Source: Syngnathus acus (lineage: Eukaryota; Chordata; Actinopteri; Syngnathiformes; Syngnathidae). From it: a DNA stretch of 64,000 nucleotides. This document shows positions 35,050 to 48,595 of this stretch, in pieces. Position numbers and translations under genes: made by a program. Position 1 is the first letter of the stretch, and every line of letters starts with the position of its first letter. The notes below the pieces were generated by a model. It was not told the DNA's origin. It saw only the letters and a list, made by a program, of their open reading frames with translations, and ran no database searches. The stretch covers positions 13,374,286-13,438,285 of the forward strand of contig NC_051100.1 of NCBI RefSeq assembly GCF_901709675.1. The letters run 5' to 3'.

Positions 35050-37635
35050 AAGGAGTAATTAAGGAGGAGCTTCAGCTACGACTTCGCTTGTTCTTTGCTT
35101 TTTCTTAGTCTTTGCGTCCTCTCGTGACCCCTCCCCCCAAAAGTCCATCATGCGTGACGTCGACAGAGCCGCGCTCCCGCCTGAAGCTCGTGCGCGTCGG
35201 TCTGCTTTGTTTTCTAAAGCACAATCATCATGTGGGCAAACACCGCGCGTGCACGACGCCTGTGCGCTCATGCGTGTGATTGGCTGCGGTGGGGGCAACA
35301 CACGCTGACGCACAACGTCTCACACACTCACACTCGGACGTAGGTCGATCCTGGCAGGTTGGCGCCTCCTTTCGGCAGCAGCTGTCACTGCAGCTCATCT
35401 TCCTCTGCAAGTTTGGACCGTGAACCAAATGACGAGGAACGATATTTTATTTAGACGTTTGGCAAGTACAGTAGAGAATACCGCAAGCATATAAACAACA
35501 ATCAATAATAATCACTAACTCGGAAATGGCATTTGGATGTTGTTACACAACTGTAAATACAGTATGAAATGTAAATAAGTGATTTTTTTTTTACTCAGAC
35601 GACGTGTTTTTGTTCCCAGGTGCATGGCGGGACCTTTGCATAAGCGTAGGCTGGCGTTTAGGGATTCACAGATTTATTAAATTTTGGGGGAGGAGTTATT
35701 TTCTTTGTTATTTAAAGTATTTCTCACAACCCTGCAATACGCTTTGATATGATTTTTTTTCGCAAGAAAATCATCGCAAATAGAATATTTGTGAAGAAAA
35801 TGGCGTATTTTGTCATCATTGAGTTTGCCCTGAAAGACATGAGTCAAAAGATGTTTGAAAAAAGCCCAAATGAAAAGCACAAGACACGTTTCGTCTCGGC
35901 AGTTCTGATGAGCGTCCATTCTTGCGCTCCACTGCTCGGCAAATCTTCACACGGTTACCCAAAAGGAGCTTTCAAAAGATTGGCAGCCAAATCATTTAAC
36001 ACCTTCATCAGCTGTGCAACTTGGTCATCGTGGCTGTGTGTTTCCACTCGCTGCACATTGTGTATGACAACAGTGCTCAAATCCAGATCACGCACGCACA
36101 TGCACACAGGTCACCGTGTGCTGTATTAAATCTTTGCTGTGTGTGTGTGCCAGATGGTGTTTCTGTTGAAGTGGATGTGAGCCGCCAACAAAAGCGTTGT
36201 TTGGAGCCCATTCACAAGCATGACAACGCACGCACGCGCACAATGAATCACCTCTCCTGGCAAGGCCAAAACAAGCATTCCGTCCATCTCGCTTGTCTTT
36301 TGCATTCTGCATTGTTGGTTCTCTGTCCTCCAAATTGGAGCGCAGAGACAAAAAGTCAGCAAAGTGGACGGTCGCATACGACCGAGGAGAGCCTTCACTT
36401 TTGACGGAAGCCAAGCTCTGGTCTGACTTTGCGTCCATACCCACGTCGGACGCGTCCCCGAAAGCGCCAGCTTAATTTTGTGGAAGCGTCTCATCCGTTT
36501 GCAGCCTTTGTGAGCGAGGTTGAGGTTTGGACATGCGGTCGGTCGCAATTTTTTGCCCCATGACACTGATGAGGAGCAACGTGTCCTCTGCCGGGTCAGC
36601 GAGGTCGCGCATTCATCTTCTACACCCAGCTCAAAGAATTCTTGGAGAACTTTGCATGAGCGCACGTGACACGTCTTCTCAAGCGTACGCCGCCACTCGC
36701 GTTGTTTTTCACTTCCTTGAATGACCTCTCTTCGCTTCCGAGGTCGTGCGCCGGCCGACGGTCGTGCGCCGGCCGACGGTCGTCTCGGACGACGGACGGA
36801 CGCACAAGCAGACAAGGACCGGCGGGCTCCAGGTAAGAAGCAGACGTGGTGTGATGTGGTGTGCTGCGTTTCCAAGCAACTCTTATCAAATATGACAGCA
36901 TCGTTACAAGCATGAAGGTCATGTGACGCCCTACCTCGTACCTTCTAGGAAGGGCGGGACGTGGGGGGCGCCATCTGTCAAAGCCAGTTGAAGAACCCAC
37001 TGGTGCAAATAAAACCATGTTTTGGGGGGTTTGCCAAACTCCAAAAAAACTGCAAACCTATTTTGCAAGCGCGCTTATTCTCGTCAATACGCTCGCAGTA
37101 AACTTGTATCATGAGCAGACCCACAGAAAAGTCGCTTGCAGACAAGTCAACCATTTTCTGCGGCAAGTTTTTGTCACTATTTTGGCCATTTCTCTGCATG
37201 CTCCGAGACAAACACATTGGGAAGATCTTGTCTAATTGCCGGCAAATCGGAAGTAGGAGCACTCGCTACAAATTGCAAAGTGTATTTCAGATTTTGATGA
37301 CCGGGCATAATCGCAGGCTTTGAGTGCCGCGGTCTGTCCCCATGATTCACGGACTCTCGGCTTTCCTCCCAAGTCTGTCTGGTCTCATCAAGTGGCGGCG
37401 GGCTATGATGACGTTGTGATTACAGCTCCAGTTGCATGAATAAAGGTCAGACTGACTCGTCGCCCGCTTTGAGGTCATGGTGAGTTTAGGGCTAATAATA
37501 GAACTGCATGTTTTGGGACCAAGCGCCTGTGCCATGTTTGGCTCCGCCCATAGCACGCCACACACGTGCAACATGCAAACGCCAGGCTTTTCCAGCATGC
37601 ACACACACTGCACGGAGGCGTCCTCCACAGTGTGT

Positions 37636-37668
<33 letters not shown>

Positions 37669-38780
37669 TTGGCCGTGGGGAAGGGGGGCGTTAGGTTGAG
37701 TCGCCACGAGCCCCGCCGGCGTGCAAGCGTCCGTTGCAAATCAAAACATTGGCTTGATTCATTCTGGGATGTTTAGCGCACTCACCCACACACACCCACG
37801 CATACGCACACACACACACACACGCACACACCCACGTACACACACGTCAGCTGTGTGTTGGGGCAGCTCACACACTGACCTACATTGACGCCAACTTGGA
37901 CTGCTTGTGAATGAGTGCGAAAGACGCTCGGCCGTGCAAGATGGAGTGGGCGAGCTTGACTTAGCAAGCGGCCTTTTGACTAGCTGAGCCTCCAAAGATT
38001 TTTGTGGGAAATGTGCCTGCCATGTTTGGTGATGACGCCAAGCGGCCAAGCGTGTGTGGTCGACTTGCTCCACTTCTTCTGCTCTCGGCCGTGGTGCTGT
38101 TTGAAGGATTTGTTTTTGCTCTCGATTGGACCTCAGACGAACTTCAAGGTTGGCTGGAAGCGCCCCTAAAATCACATGACATGTTCCATGTCTGCTGCAC
38201 AGCAGCAGATTGATGGAAAGCTGTATTGTGTGCAGCCTGTCATCAAGCTGCTCTTTGTTTGCTTCGCATGTTATCGGATGAACGGCGGCGGACGAGTTGC
38301 TGAACGTCGCCATTGGCGTGAAGCGAAATCTGATCATTCGCTGCGATGGAATCATAGAAATCGTTGCGTTCATACAATGTCATCGATGACACTGCTCTTG
38401 ACCAGCCCTGCCCGTAACCCACAGCAACAGCGGCCGATGCTTTGGTTCCGGGTTGCCGTCGCACGTCGTCACCGGCCACACTTTTTGTATCAATTGGCTT
38501 CATTGAGGCAGATTGAGCTCAATCAACCCAATCCGATACGTCAACACAATCAGGTTGAGTCAGCCGGAGGAAATTTCGATCGCCATCAAGACCGCCACCA
38601 AACACCACGCTTGCACACGTCGCCACGTCTCTCATGTGCGCGCCCACGCAGAAGCCGAACAAGAAGCAGAAGCGACACTGCGCGCTCCTCGCGGGCCTCT
38701 GTCCAGCTCTAATCCAAAGTAGATTAATGGGTCAGTTTAGTCAAGTTCACGCAGGGTTCAAGTGAGGGTTCATGCAGAGT
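35050..38780. other. Upstream flank of the foxg1-type gene, no further exons recognised
   Basis: Mixed sequence likely to hold regulatory DNA, but nothing is provable by eye. It contains a tandem GGTCGTGCGCCGGCCGAC pair at about 36743-36780 and GT/CA runs at about 37638-37668 and 37788-37850. Frames of up to 249 codons on the minus strand (about 36126-36875) have no family motif or codon bias. Confidence 0.5.
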
Positions 38781-38786
38781 TCAGTT

Positions 38787-38789
<3 letters not shown>

Positions 38790-38875
<86 letters not shown>
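38790..38875. repeat. (CA)n microsatellite, about 85 bp
   Basis: An almost pure CA run with one CACG interruption at about 38829. It creates a His/Thr frame that continues into a non-recognised downstream open segment. Confidence 0.97.
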
Positions 38876-38876
<1 letters not shown>

Positions 38877-39260
38877 TGGAGCACGCCGGCGAGGCGGAAT
38901 CACTGGGCCGAAAACGTGAAAAGGGAACACCCGCGCTAACAAGGAAAGGCGCGGCATTCAAAGCGGGCCAAGCAAGACAAAATTGGAAGCGTGCAAAGGC
39001 AATTTGTTGCCATCAACATTTGGATTTGAACGTTTTGCAGAGACGCCAGACCCGGAGTTCATCTCCTGCCCACATCTCAAAGTCTTGCTCTTGACCCAGG
39101 ACAGATTGCGGCACGATGGCTTCGGCACTACCCGACAAAGTTTCCCTCATGATAACGCACAAATGGAAGCAAACAGTGGAAAGAGCCCAAGAAAAGTCAC
39201 TCGATTGATCAAGAAGAACATTTGAGCGTGCCGATGGACTGTTGGCCGGTCTGTTTCCGC

Positions 39261-39559
39261 TTGACCCTTCTGTTATGTGGTGGGCCAAATTGACCCAAAT
39301 TTAAAGTTAATAAAAAAGTTTTTGTAATTGAATTCAAGTAGTGTTTCAATACAATTCCTTCATATTCATCTTGATTCCGAGTCAGCGGGTCAGTTTGACC
39401 CGAAGTAGATGAGGTGTTGATTTTCATCACTGAATTAAAAAAAAATAGATTTGTATTTAAGACATTGATTTTTACAGTGCGCATTTGCGTCTCAAACTCT
39501 CAAACTGACCCCATAGCGTAATTGCTACTCCTGAGAAAGGAACAGAACATGAGGGTTAA
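39261..39559. mobile_element. Candidate MITE with GGTCAAATTGACCC-type motifs
   Basis: The left end TTGACCCTTCTGTTATG and the right end (reverse complement TTAACCCTCATGTTCTG) are similar inverted repeats. Internal palindromes GGGCCAAATTGACCC and CGGGTCAGTTTGACCCG are spaced through a 300-bp AT-rich body. It resembles short fish DNA elements of this type. The superfamily and target duplication are unclear. Confidence 0.5.
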
Positions 39560-39949
39560 CTTAAAATAGTCATGCGCTTTGAGGTCGGAGTGTTTTGTTT
39601 TTTTGGGCCATGAGGTTTTTGTCCGCCCGACTCTGAAGCGGAAGCTGAGCCGCCGCTCAGTTGGTCTTGTCGAGGTCGTAAGGAAAACCCCACAGACCCC
39701 GCCCCTGACATCGGCGCCAACTTAACCATCAAACAAAATTGTCCGCATGACACATCATTTCTTGGACGGGCTCTTTGGCGGGGGTTTGGCTGCTGCCTGA
39801 CCACACAAAAAACGATCTGTGGGAGTGAAGTAGGAGAAACAGCAATGTGTACATATTTTGTTAAGTTAGTCCAACTCGTATACTTTTTCATGTTCATATA
39901 TGTGCAAATCGTCTTATTATTTTATATAAACATGACTGCTCAATCAAGA

Positions 39950-40290
39950 GCACGGATACAGCACACAGAACTGTGTAACCTTCCAAGACACATAGGCACA
40001 GACGGCGGACACAACACACACACAGGGCGGTGACTCTCCAATACACATAGGCACAGACGGCGGACACAACACACACACATAGACACCAAATGGTCAGGTG
40101 ACGCTTTCCCGCCTTTCCCGCCTTTTCCGGACTGTATAAAACCTTCTGACCTGGAGAATGGGGGTTGTTTCATCTGCTGCCGTGCCTCGTGTACTGGCCG
40201 CCATTAAACAACCCAAGATCTTACCAATAAAGAACCAACTGTTACGCCACATCTTTGTTTTCCTTGCTCAACGACGGACATCTCAAACAA
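39950..40290 (+). mobile_element. LTR-like cassette with TATA box and poly(A) signal
   Basis: A TATAAA at 40135-40140 and an AATAAA at 40226-40231 lie 90 bp apart, the compact promoter/R-region spacing typical of long terminal repeats. Just upstream is a two-copy direct repeat of about 58 bp (ACACATAGGCACAGACGGCGG at about 39989 and 40043) and a CCCGCCTTTCCCGCC pair. The outer ends of the putative LTR were not defined, so this is a candidate solo LTR. Confidence 0.4.
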
Positions 40291-40379
40291 CACGCAACAG
40301 GAGCAACCGGTTTCAACAAAAATAACACACACGGAAAAGTTTCATTTCCACGCCAGCACAACCCAAAATGAGACAGCGT

Positions 40380-40880
40380 GTGTGATTGTGCACGTGTGTG
40401 CGTGTGCGTATGTGCGTGTGTGTCCACACATTTACACTTGGTTGAGCCTTCTGTTCAGCGCGCAGTCGCTCTCAGTGAGCTGCGTTTTTAGGTCGCAGTG
40501 TTCTTTCTGCTGCGCACGCACGCACACACGCACGCTTACGCAGCAACGTGAGGGGAACCAAGATGCAGCAGTGTGCAGCTAGCGGGCGCTTTGGCTGCAT
40601 GGATGGGGTGGGGGTTGCTCTGCACGTGTGTTGAAGTAGTCATGCATGTGGACGCAAAGCAAAGCTGAGAGGCAGTGTGTGTGCGTGTGTGTGCACGCGT
40701 GCGTGCGTGCGTGTGTGCGCGCTTGTGTGTTGCCGCAGGGCTCAAAGCTTCCACTGCTGCGTAACATGTCGAGTACTTTTAGTAATGTCACCCCAACAAA
40801 CACATGTGCACGCGCTGTACACGCACACAGACACGCGCACACGCGCACGCACACACACACACGTACGCACACAGGCGTCA
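40380..40880. repeat. GT/CA microsatellite cluster
   Basis: Three blocks, a GTGC/GT run at about 40392-40423, a GTGTGC/GTGC run at about 40675-40730 and a CA/CG run at about 40820-40875, are separated by non-recognised sequence. The many overlapping frames are repeat artefacts. Confidence 0.85.
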
Positions 40881-41395
40881 TGTGAAGATGAACATTGCAA
40901 ACGTTGTTGAAGAAAAAAAAGCCCAAAAGGAAACTTTGGACTTAGGCTGACCTTTCCTCTCATGTTTATTTTATTGCATGCCATTAAATAATAATATTTT
41001 TTAAATAATAATCTTGCTGTTTTCCATGTGTGAATTTCATGTGAATTTCACTTGTGGATGACAAAAATCTATCTGATCATGTATTATCAGTTATTATTAT
41101 TTTACTATTAGTTACGCCGGCCGCAAAATCCAGAAACAAGCAGGCGCGCACACACACTGATGATGGGTTGCCATGACGACCGGCAGGTAGCTGTCCTGGT
41201 TTGAGTGAGGACGTGCTGCCATCTAGAGGCAAGATAAGAATATGACAGCAAGATCACGAGGAAACGTTCGATAACGCCATATTATCAATTGATCACTTAA
41301 AATCAATCGAGGGTGAAAAGCATACACGGAAGAAGACTGTTTTAGCGTAGTAAACATTTTGACTTGCATGTAAGGCCGTTCGTTAGTTTGAAGTT

Positions 41396-41570
41396 TTGTG
41401 TGAGTGCGAGTGCGGATGGTTGTTTGTCTCTGTGTGCCCTGCGATTGGCTGGCAACCAGTTCAGGGTGTCCCCCGCCTACTGCCCGATAACGGCTGGGAT
41501 AGGCTCCAGCAAGCCTGCGACCCCCGTGAGGACAAAGTGGTACAGAAAATGGATGGATGGATGGATGGAT
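41396..41570 (+). repeat. 3' fragment of the L2-tailed SINE
   Basis: This matches the 3' half of the SINE at 49608-49968: GATTGGCTGGCAACCAGTTC, then CTGGGATAGGCTCCAGC, then GTACAGAAAATGG, ending in five TGGA tetramers. It abuts the left end of a Tc1-like element without a gap. Confidence 0.85.
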
Positions 41571-41939
41571 GGTTGAAGTTGGGAAATTGTGTAAAATGTA
41601 AATAAAAACAAAATACAACGATTTGAAAATCCTTCTCAACCCATATTCAATTGAATACACTACAACGACAAAATATTTAATGTTCAAATTGATAAACTTA
41701 ATTGTTTTTTGCCAATTAATAATTAACTTAGAATTTCATGGCTGCAACATGTCCAGTAGAAGTTGGAAAAGGCGGCAAAAAATACTGAGAAAGCTGAGAG
41801 AAGCTCATCAAACACCTATTTGGAACATCCCACATGTGATCAGCCTAATTGGGAACAGGTGGGTACCATGATTGGGTATAAAAGGAGCCTCCCCAAACAT
41901 GCTCAGTTATTCACAAGCAAGGATGGGGTGAGGTTCACC

Positions 41940-42962
41940 ACTTTGTCCTCAACTGCGTGAGAAACTAATTGAGCAGTTTAAGAACAACATTTCTCAAAGC
42001 AAAATTGCAAGGGATTTCAACATCTACGGTCCATAATATCATCAAAAGGTTCAGAGAATTTGGTGAAATCACTGCACGTAAACGACACGGCCGGAAACCA
42101 AGACTGAATGACCGTGACCTTCGATCCCTCAGACGGCACTGTCTTAAAAACCGACATGAGTATATATCACCAAATGGGCTCAGGAAAACTTCAGAAAACC
42201 AGTAAATACAGTTCGTCACTATCAGTCAGTGCGGGTTAAAACTCTACCATGCAAAACAAAAGCCGTTTCTGAACAACATCCAGTAACGCCGCTGGGTTCT
42301 CTGGGCCCGAGCTCATGTAAAATCGACTGATACACAATGGAAAAGTGTTTTGTGGTCTAATGAGTCCACTTTTCAAATTGTTTTTGGAAACACTGGACGT
42401 CGTGTCCTCCGGACCAAAGAGGAAGCGGACCATCCTGACTGTTATCAACGCAAAGTTCAAAAGCCAGTATCTGTTATAGTATGGGGGTGCATTAGTACAT
42501 TTCTGTGAAGGCAACATAAATGATGAAAAGTACATACAGATTTTGGAGCAACATATGCTGCCATCCAAGTGACGTCTTTTTGATGGACGCTGCTGCTTAT
42601 TTCAGTAAGATAATGCCAAGCCACATTCTGCACGTGCTTCGAAGTAAAAGTGTCCAGGTTCTCCCCTGGCCCGCTTGCAGTCCAGACCTGTCTTTGCACT
42701 TTGAGATTCCTCCGAATATAAAGTGCGTTATAAATATAATTTATTATTATTATTATTATTACCTGTCCCCCACTGAAAATGTGTGGCGCATTATGAAGCA
42801 TAAAATATGACAGGGAAGACTCCGGACTGTTGAACAACTGAAGTGGTTCATCAAGCAAGAATAGGAAAGAATTCCACATGAGAAGCTAAGAGAATTAGTC
42901 TCCTCTTTTCCAAAACGTTTATTGAGTGTTATTAAAAGGAAAGGTGATGTAACGAAGTGGTA
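41940..42962 (+). pseudogene. Tc1-like transposase pseudogene (frameshifted, interrupted)
   Basis: Recognisable pieces in order: a helix-turn-helix region (EQFKNNISQSKIARDFNIS, then STVHNIIKRFREFGEITARKR) at about 41965-42110; the catalytic core including LWSNEST near 42355; the VIVWGCIS block near 42476; and PTENVWRIMKHKI at about 42765-42808. Several stops and frame changes occur, and a 68-bp insertion lies just before the last block. No functional product is possible. Confidence 0.85.
42693..42760 (+). mobile_element. 68-bp 5'-truncated retroposon tail with 7-bp target duplication
   Basis: The insert ends in AAAGTGCGTTATAAATATAA followed by (TTA)n and is flanked by ACCTGTC at 42686-42692 and 42761-42767. 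The (TTA)n tail and short duplication fit a severely 5'-truncated LINE or SINE. It interrupts the transposase pseudogene. Confidence 0.8.
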
Positions 42963-43235
42963 AACATGCCCTTTCCCAACTTCTACTGCACGTGTTGCAG
43001 CCATGAAATTCTAAGTTAATTATTATTTGAAAAATAAAGTAAAGTTTATGAGTTTGAGCATTAAATATGTTGTCTTTGTAGTGTATTCACTTGAATATAG
43101 GTTTAAAATGATTTTCAAATCATTGTATTTTGTTTTTATTTACATTTTACACAATTTCCCAACTTCAACTGAATCCAGTTTGTAGATATATGGCCGAGTT
43201 CCATATCCGCGGCATCAGAGTTGGACTGTCTATGT

Positions 43236-43990
43236 CAGGGGTCGTCAACCCGCGGCTCCAGAGCCACATGCGGGTCTTTAGCACGCCCCTAGCGGCTCCC
43301 TGGAGTTTTTGCAAAAATGCGTGAAAATGTTTTTTGTTGTTGTGGTGGTGGTTTTTTAAATACGGTTTTAAGATGGTAATCATGACTCAACCATTCTCAT
43401 GTTGTAAAAATGTATGAAGTTGTCAATATATTAAAAATACCAAAGTTAAGAATGACGCCAAATAGCAAAATTGCGTCAGAGCCTGCGACACAGCACAGGT
43501 GAGTTGTAAACAAACAGGTGTGTGAGTGATGGGCCATGGATTCAAAAGGCAAAAAGAGAAAGATTGCTGATGAGAGCAGAGGCTTTAAGAACGAATGGAC
43601 TGAACTCTTTGCTTTCATTGCCAATGCTGAAGCATTGCCTGCATGTTTGATTTGCAATGAGAAGTTGTCAAACAACAAGAAGAGGAATTTGGAGCGACGT
43701 TTTCAGATAAAGCATGCTAAATTTGTTGCCGATCACCCAGTTGCAACTGAGAGGAAAGGTGCAATTGCAGTGCTGGTGGAGAAATATGAGGACCGAAAAA
43801 ACAGTTTCAAGAAGTGGATTGCATCTCCAAACTCTACTACTGCTGCAAGTTTTGTTGCAACCCGGGAGATAATAAAACGCGGAAAACCATTCACAGAGTA
43901 CATGAAGGATTCATTCATTAAAATATCAGATATCATCTGGTCTGTCATTGTTTCAAGAAACAGTTGAGTGTCAGAGACATGTTTGTAGTT
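43236..43990 (+). mobile_element. hAT element fragment ending about 0.1 kb before acyp2
   Basis: The left end CAGGGGTCGTCAACCCGCGG matches the end of the hAT element at 55207. The right end was not found; recognisable sequence stops near 43990, so the 3' part appears deleted. It carries the N-terminal part of the transposase (43536-43967). Confidence 0.8.
43536..43967 (+). pseudogene. hAT transposase N-terminal fragment (BED-type finger, GTF2IRD2-like)
   Basis: A 143-codon frame starting MDSKGKKRKIADESRGF. It contains a C-x2-C pair (PACLICNEK) and a later H in QIKHAKF, the layout of the BED-like finger of GTF2IRD2/ZBED-type hAT transposases. The first zinc-ligand His of the usual H-x4-H pair is replaced by Arg (LERRFQIKH). 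The frame ends before the catalytic region. The same family supplies the element at 55207-56522. Confidence 0.8.
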
Positions 43991-44093
43991 CCAAAGGACT
44001 ACAAAGACCACCAGCACTGTCACAACCCACCCGCGCACAAAGCACGACCGCGACTTGCTCTTCTTGTTCGTCTGTTTGCCCTTTGCTGTGCAG

Positions 44094-46036
<1,943 letters not shown>

Positions 46037-46174
46037 TGGGCAGTCGCCACCCCGCCGACGGGTCGCCATGGACTGCTTGACTTCCCGTTTGCCCACGTTT
46101 CTCCGTTTGTCTTCTCCATCACGCAAGTTTGTCTTTCCCGCGTTTGGACTGGATCTCCACGCTTCTTGACAACC

Positions 46175-46180
46175 ATTAAA
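46175..46180 (+). terminator. acyp2 poly(A) signal (ATTAAA)
   Basis: An ATTAAA variant signal lies 139 bp after the acyp2 stop codon (46034-46036). No AATAAA occurs nearer. Confidence 0.6.
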
Positions 46181-46728
46181 ATAACCGGCTTTTGGCTCTT
46201 TGCTTCTTTCTGAAAACGTCTCAGCGAATGGCCTTCTTTCCTACTATGATGTCATGATCATTTACAGAACCCCGTCACCAGCTCAACTGACTTGGCAGCC
46301 AGGCCGGATGAAGGTCGAAAGGTAAGCAGATCCGCAATGTGAGTGCAGATGAGCTTGCAACGATTGAGCTGAACCATTGTTGGTTTAAGGGGTCAACAAA
46401 GGGTCTGTGGCGTTCGTCGCTTCCTGATGACACGCCGCCCCCTCAAGGACAGACTGGCTAACCTACTGCAGTACGTCGAAACATTGACACAACTTAAATT
46501 TGAAGACAAGATGACTCGACAACAATGGCAGTGCAGTTTCATGGTCAAATCTATTTGATATACCGTATTGGCCCGAATATAAGACGACCCTGATCGTAAG
46601 ACGACCCCCTCTTTTTCAAGACTCAAGTTTGAAAAAATACTTTTTGACTCAAGTTTGAAAAAATACTTTTTGACACCAAATTTAATTTTTATACAGAAAA
46701 TAATTACGGTACATCTGAAACAAATAAC

Positions 46729-47043
46729 TCACGTCTCGTCCCCAGTTTTGCTATGTATCTAGGCTGCCATAGTTTCTGTTCGCGTCGCCCCTCCCCTCCT
46801 GTGTCACCTCAATCAATGTAATCGCGGTCACCTGCCTTGTGTTTCGTGTTTTGTATTTAAGTCCTGTCTGCCCCTTACTCCCCATCGGATCATTGTTGTC
46901 GTAGTCTTGCTGTCTTCTTGTTTCACGTCCCGGTCAGTCAGTCAAGTTATTGTTTAAGTCATGTCAGTTTGCCTTTTGAGTTTGCTTCAATAAACCCTGG
47001 TCGAAGCTGCACTTGGTCGCCCTGCTCCATCCGATCCGTGACA
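46729..47043 (+). mobile_element. Solo LTR, family B
   Basis: Flanked by ATAAC at 46724-46728 and 47044-47048. It ends CCGATCCGTGACA, the same end as the LTRs at 60386-60770 and 61699-62011 in reverse. A TATTTAAG TATA-like box lies near 46853 and CAATAAACCCTGG near 46988. The first bases (TCACGTCTCG) have lost the TG start seen in the other family members. Copy 1 shows the empty site near 17424-17435. Confidence 0.85.
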
Positions 47044-47382
47044 ATAACAATATATTCGAGATAAAAAGCATGTTATTTTGCCTCATTCAAATCATGCAAA
47101 AACTGTATCACATCCTAATATCTAAACATTTAAATATGTAAACTAAAGTGCAATCACATTTGTAAATGAATGGCTTCTGGTTTTTGAAATTAAATAAACC
47201 AATCTACTGTGATAAGACAACAAAATTGCAATAACTGCATTAACCATCAAAGTGAAGTCTAACTATCTGTAGTCTTGAAACAAATCTGAATAAGGAAAAA
47301 CATTGCAATAAAATAATGCAAACTGCTACCGCTATTGTTGGGGAGCCTGAGGAATGTAGGGGGTTGGCTCGAATGGTTATGC

Positions 47383-47842
47383 TGTTATCGTTTTAGCGAT
47401 TGATTTGACCCACATGCAGAAAAACCAATTCAGACGTCCGGAATGAGTGAGTGTTTATTGGAGGAGCTGCCGTGGAGGTAGAGCAGGATGATCGGAGCCA
47501 GGAGCCAGGAGCACGGAGCGTGGGCAGCAGTGGCGGAGCACGAGAAGCTCAGCCAGAACGGGGTGGATCTTCACGGAGATCGGTGGAGGGAACCGGAGGA
47601 ACTGAAGAACGTGGCGTTAATGAGCTGGAAGAGAGCTATGAGCGAGATCAAGGAAGTAGAGGCACAACCGTGGAGGTGATCACACTGAAGGGACACTGAG
47701 GCGACGAGCAGTTGACAGCATGCTCCTTAAGAGCCCTCCTTTAACGAGCCTGATGAGCTGCACCTGGGCCCTCTGCACTCTGCCACTCTGCTCACGGTTG
47801 TTCCCTGTGGACAAAAGAAGTATGCCACCCCAGACCCTGACA
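47383..47842 (-). mobile_element. Solo LTR, family A (Ty3/gypsy type)
   Basis: On the minus strand it starts TGTCAGGGTCTGG and ends in GATAACA. It is flanked by TATGC at 47378-47382 and 47843-47847. It is homologous along its length to the LTR of the chromodomain gypsy element (54620-55112), including the CCAATAAACACTC signal. Copy 1 has the uninterrupted target (GGTTATGCTCTTTTCGCC near 19113). Confidence 0.9.
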
Positions 47843-47959
47843 TATGCTCTTTTCGCCTCTGGGTGTCGGTCAGAACACAGGAGGGAAGACGTGGTTCAGT
47901 TTTGATTGCTTTACTGATTTATTGGCAAAAAAGTAACAGGCACTGTGGCTCATAGGGGC

Positions 47960-48595
47960 AGGGAACGAAAAATTCGAGATTTTTTTGCTTCGGTTGTCGA
48001 AAAAAATTCGGAGGTTGAACCTCGCGAGATGAGCCGAAAGGACCCGAGAAAACCCGACCGCGCGGCCCGGGAGCCGACTGACTCCGTTCGTTATTGTATT
48101 TTCGTTATTTTGAGGATTGTATAACCCCTAATCATGCCTCCAAAGAAAGCAAGTGGGAGCAGTAAAGCCGTCCTAAAACACAAAGATGCTCTTAAAGCAA
48201 TGCGACAGAGTGCCCGGTGAGCTGCGGTTGCGCAATCGGACCAAATTAAGCTCTTTGCGCACTGAGGTCCACTTAATTTTTGGAAAGTACATCAGGCCTT
48301 TGAAAATATTTTCTAAATTTCAGCGTCGGCTCTGTCATAACCAGCGCGGTGCAGTTGCGCGGTCGGCGGCGCGCTACGGTTGCGCGTTTGGCGGTGCGCT
48401 GCAGTTGCGCGATCGGACAAAAATGCGCAAAGGAAAATATGCTAAAAAAAAGGCGTTTTCTTTTTAGTCTTGGAACTGATTAAATTTCTTTCCATTATTT
48501 GTAATAGGAAAAATAGATACGGAATTCGACTGATTCACTTCTCGAACCGCCTTCTGGAACGGATTGTGGTCGAAAACCGAGGTTTGACTGTCACT
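47960..48595. mobile_element. Tigger/pogo-like non-autonomous remnant
   Basis: The right part reads, in reverse complement, CAGTGACAGTCAAACCTCGG followed by GTTCCAGAAGGCGGTTCGAG, typical of Tigger-like ends. A start-like MPPKKASGSSKAV is encoded at 48135 and soon hits a stop. Tandem GGTTGCGC motifs lie at about 48222-48412. The left end is not sharply defined, and this stretch replaces copy-1 sequence instead of simply inserting into it. Confidence 0.55.

Larger units (their letters stand above)
41571..43171 (+). mobile_element. Second Tc1-like transposon (inactive)
   Basis: Inverted repeats of about 200 bp (about 41572-41775 and 42973-43170) start GTTGAAGTTGGGAAATTGTG and extend inward to the AGTAGAAGTTGG / CCAACTTCTACTG pair. 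They enclose a decayed plus-strand transposase. The sequence is not closely related to the Tc1-like element at 13.2 kb. A short retroposon has inserted at 42693-42760. Confidence 0.9.

Noticed and set aside
36126-36875. 249-codon minus-strand frame
   Set aside because: Starts and ends without splice or promoter context, has no recognisable domain and no codon bias; likely chance.
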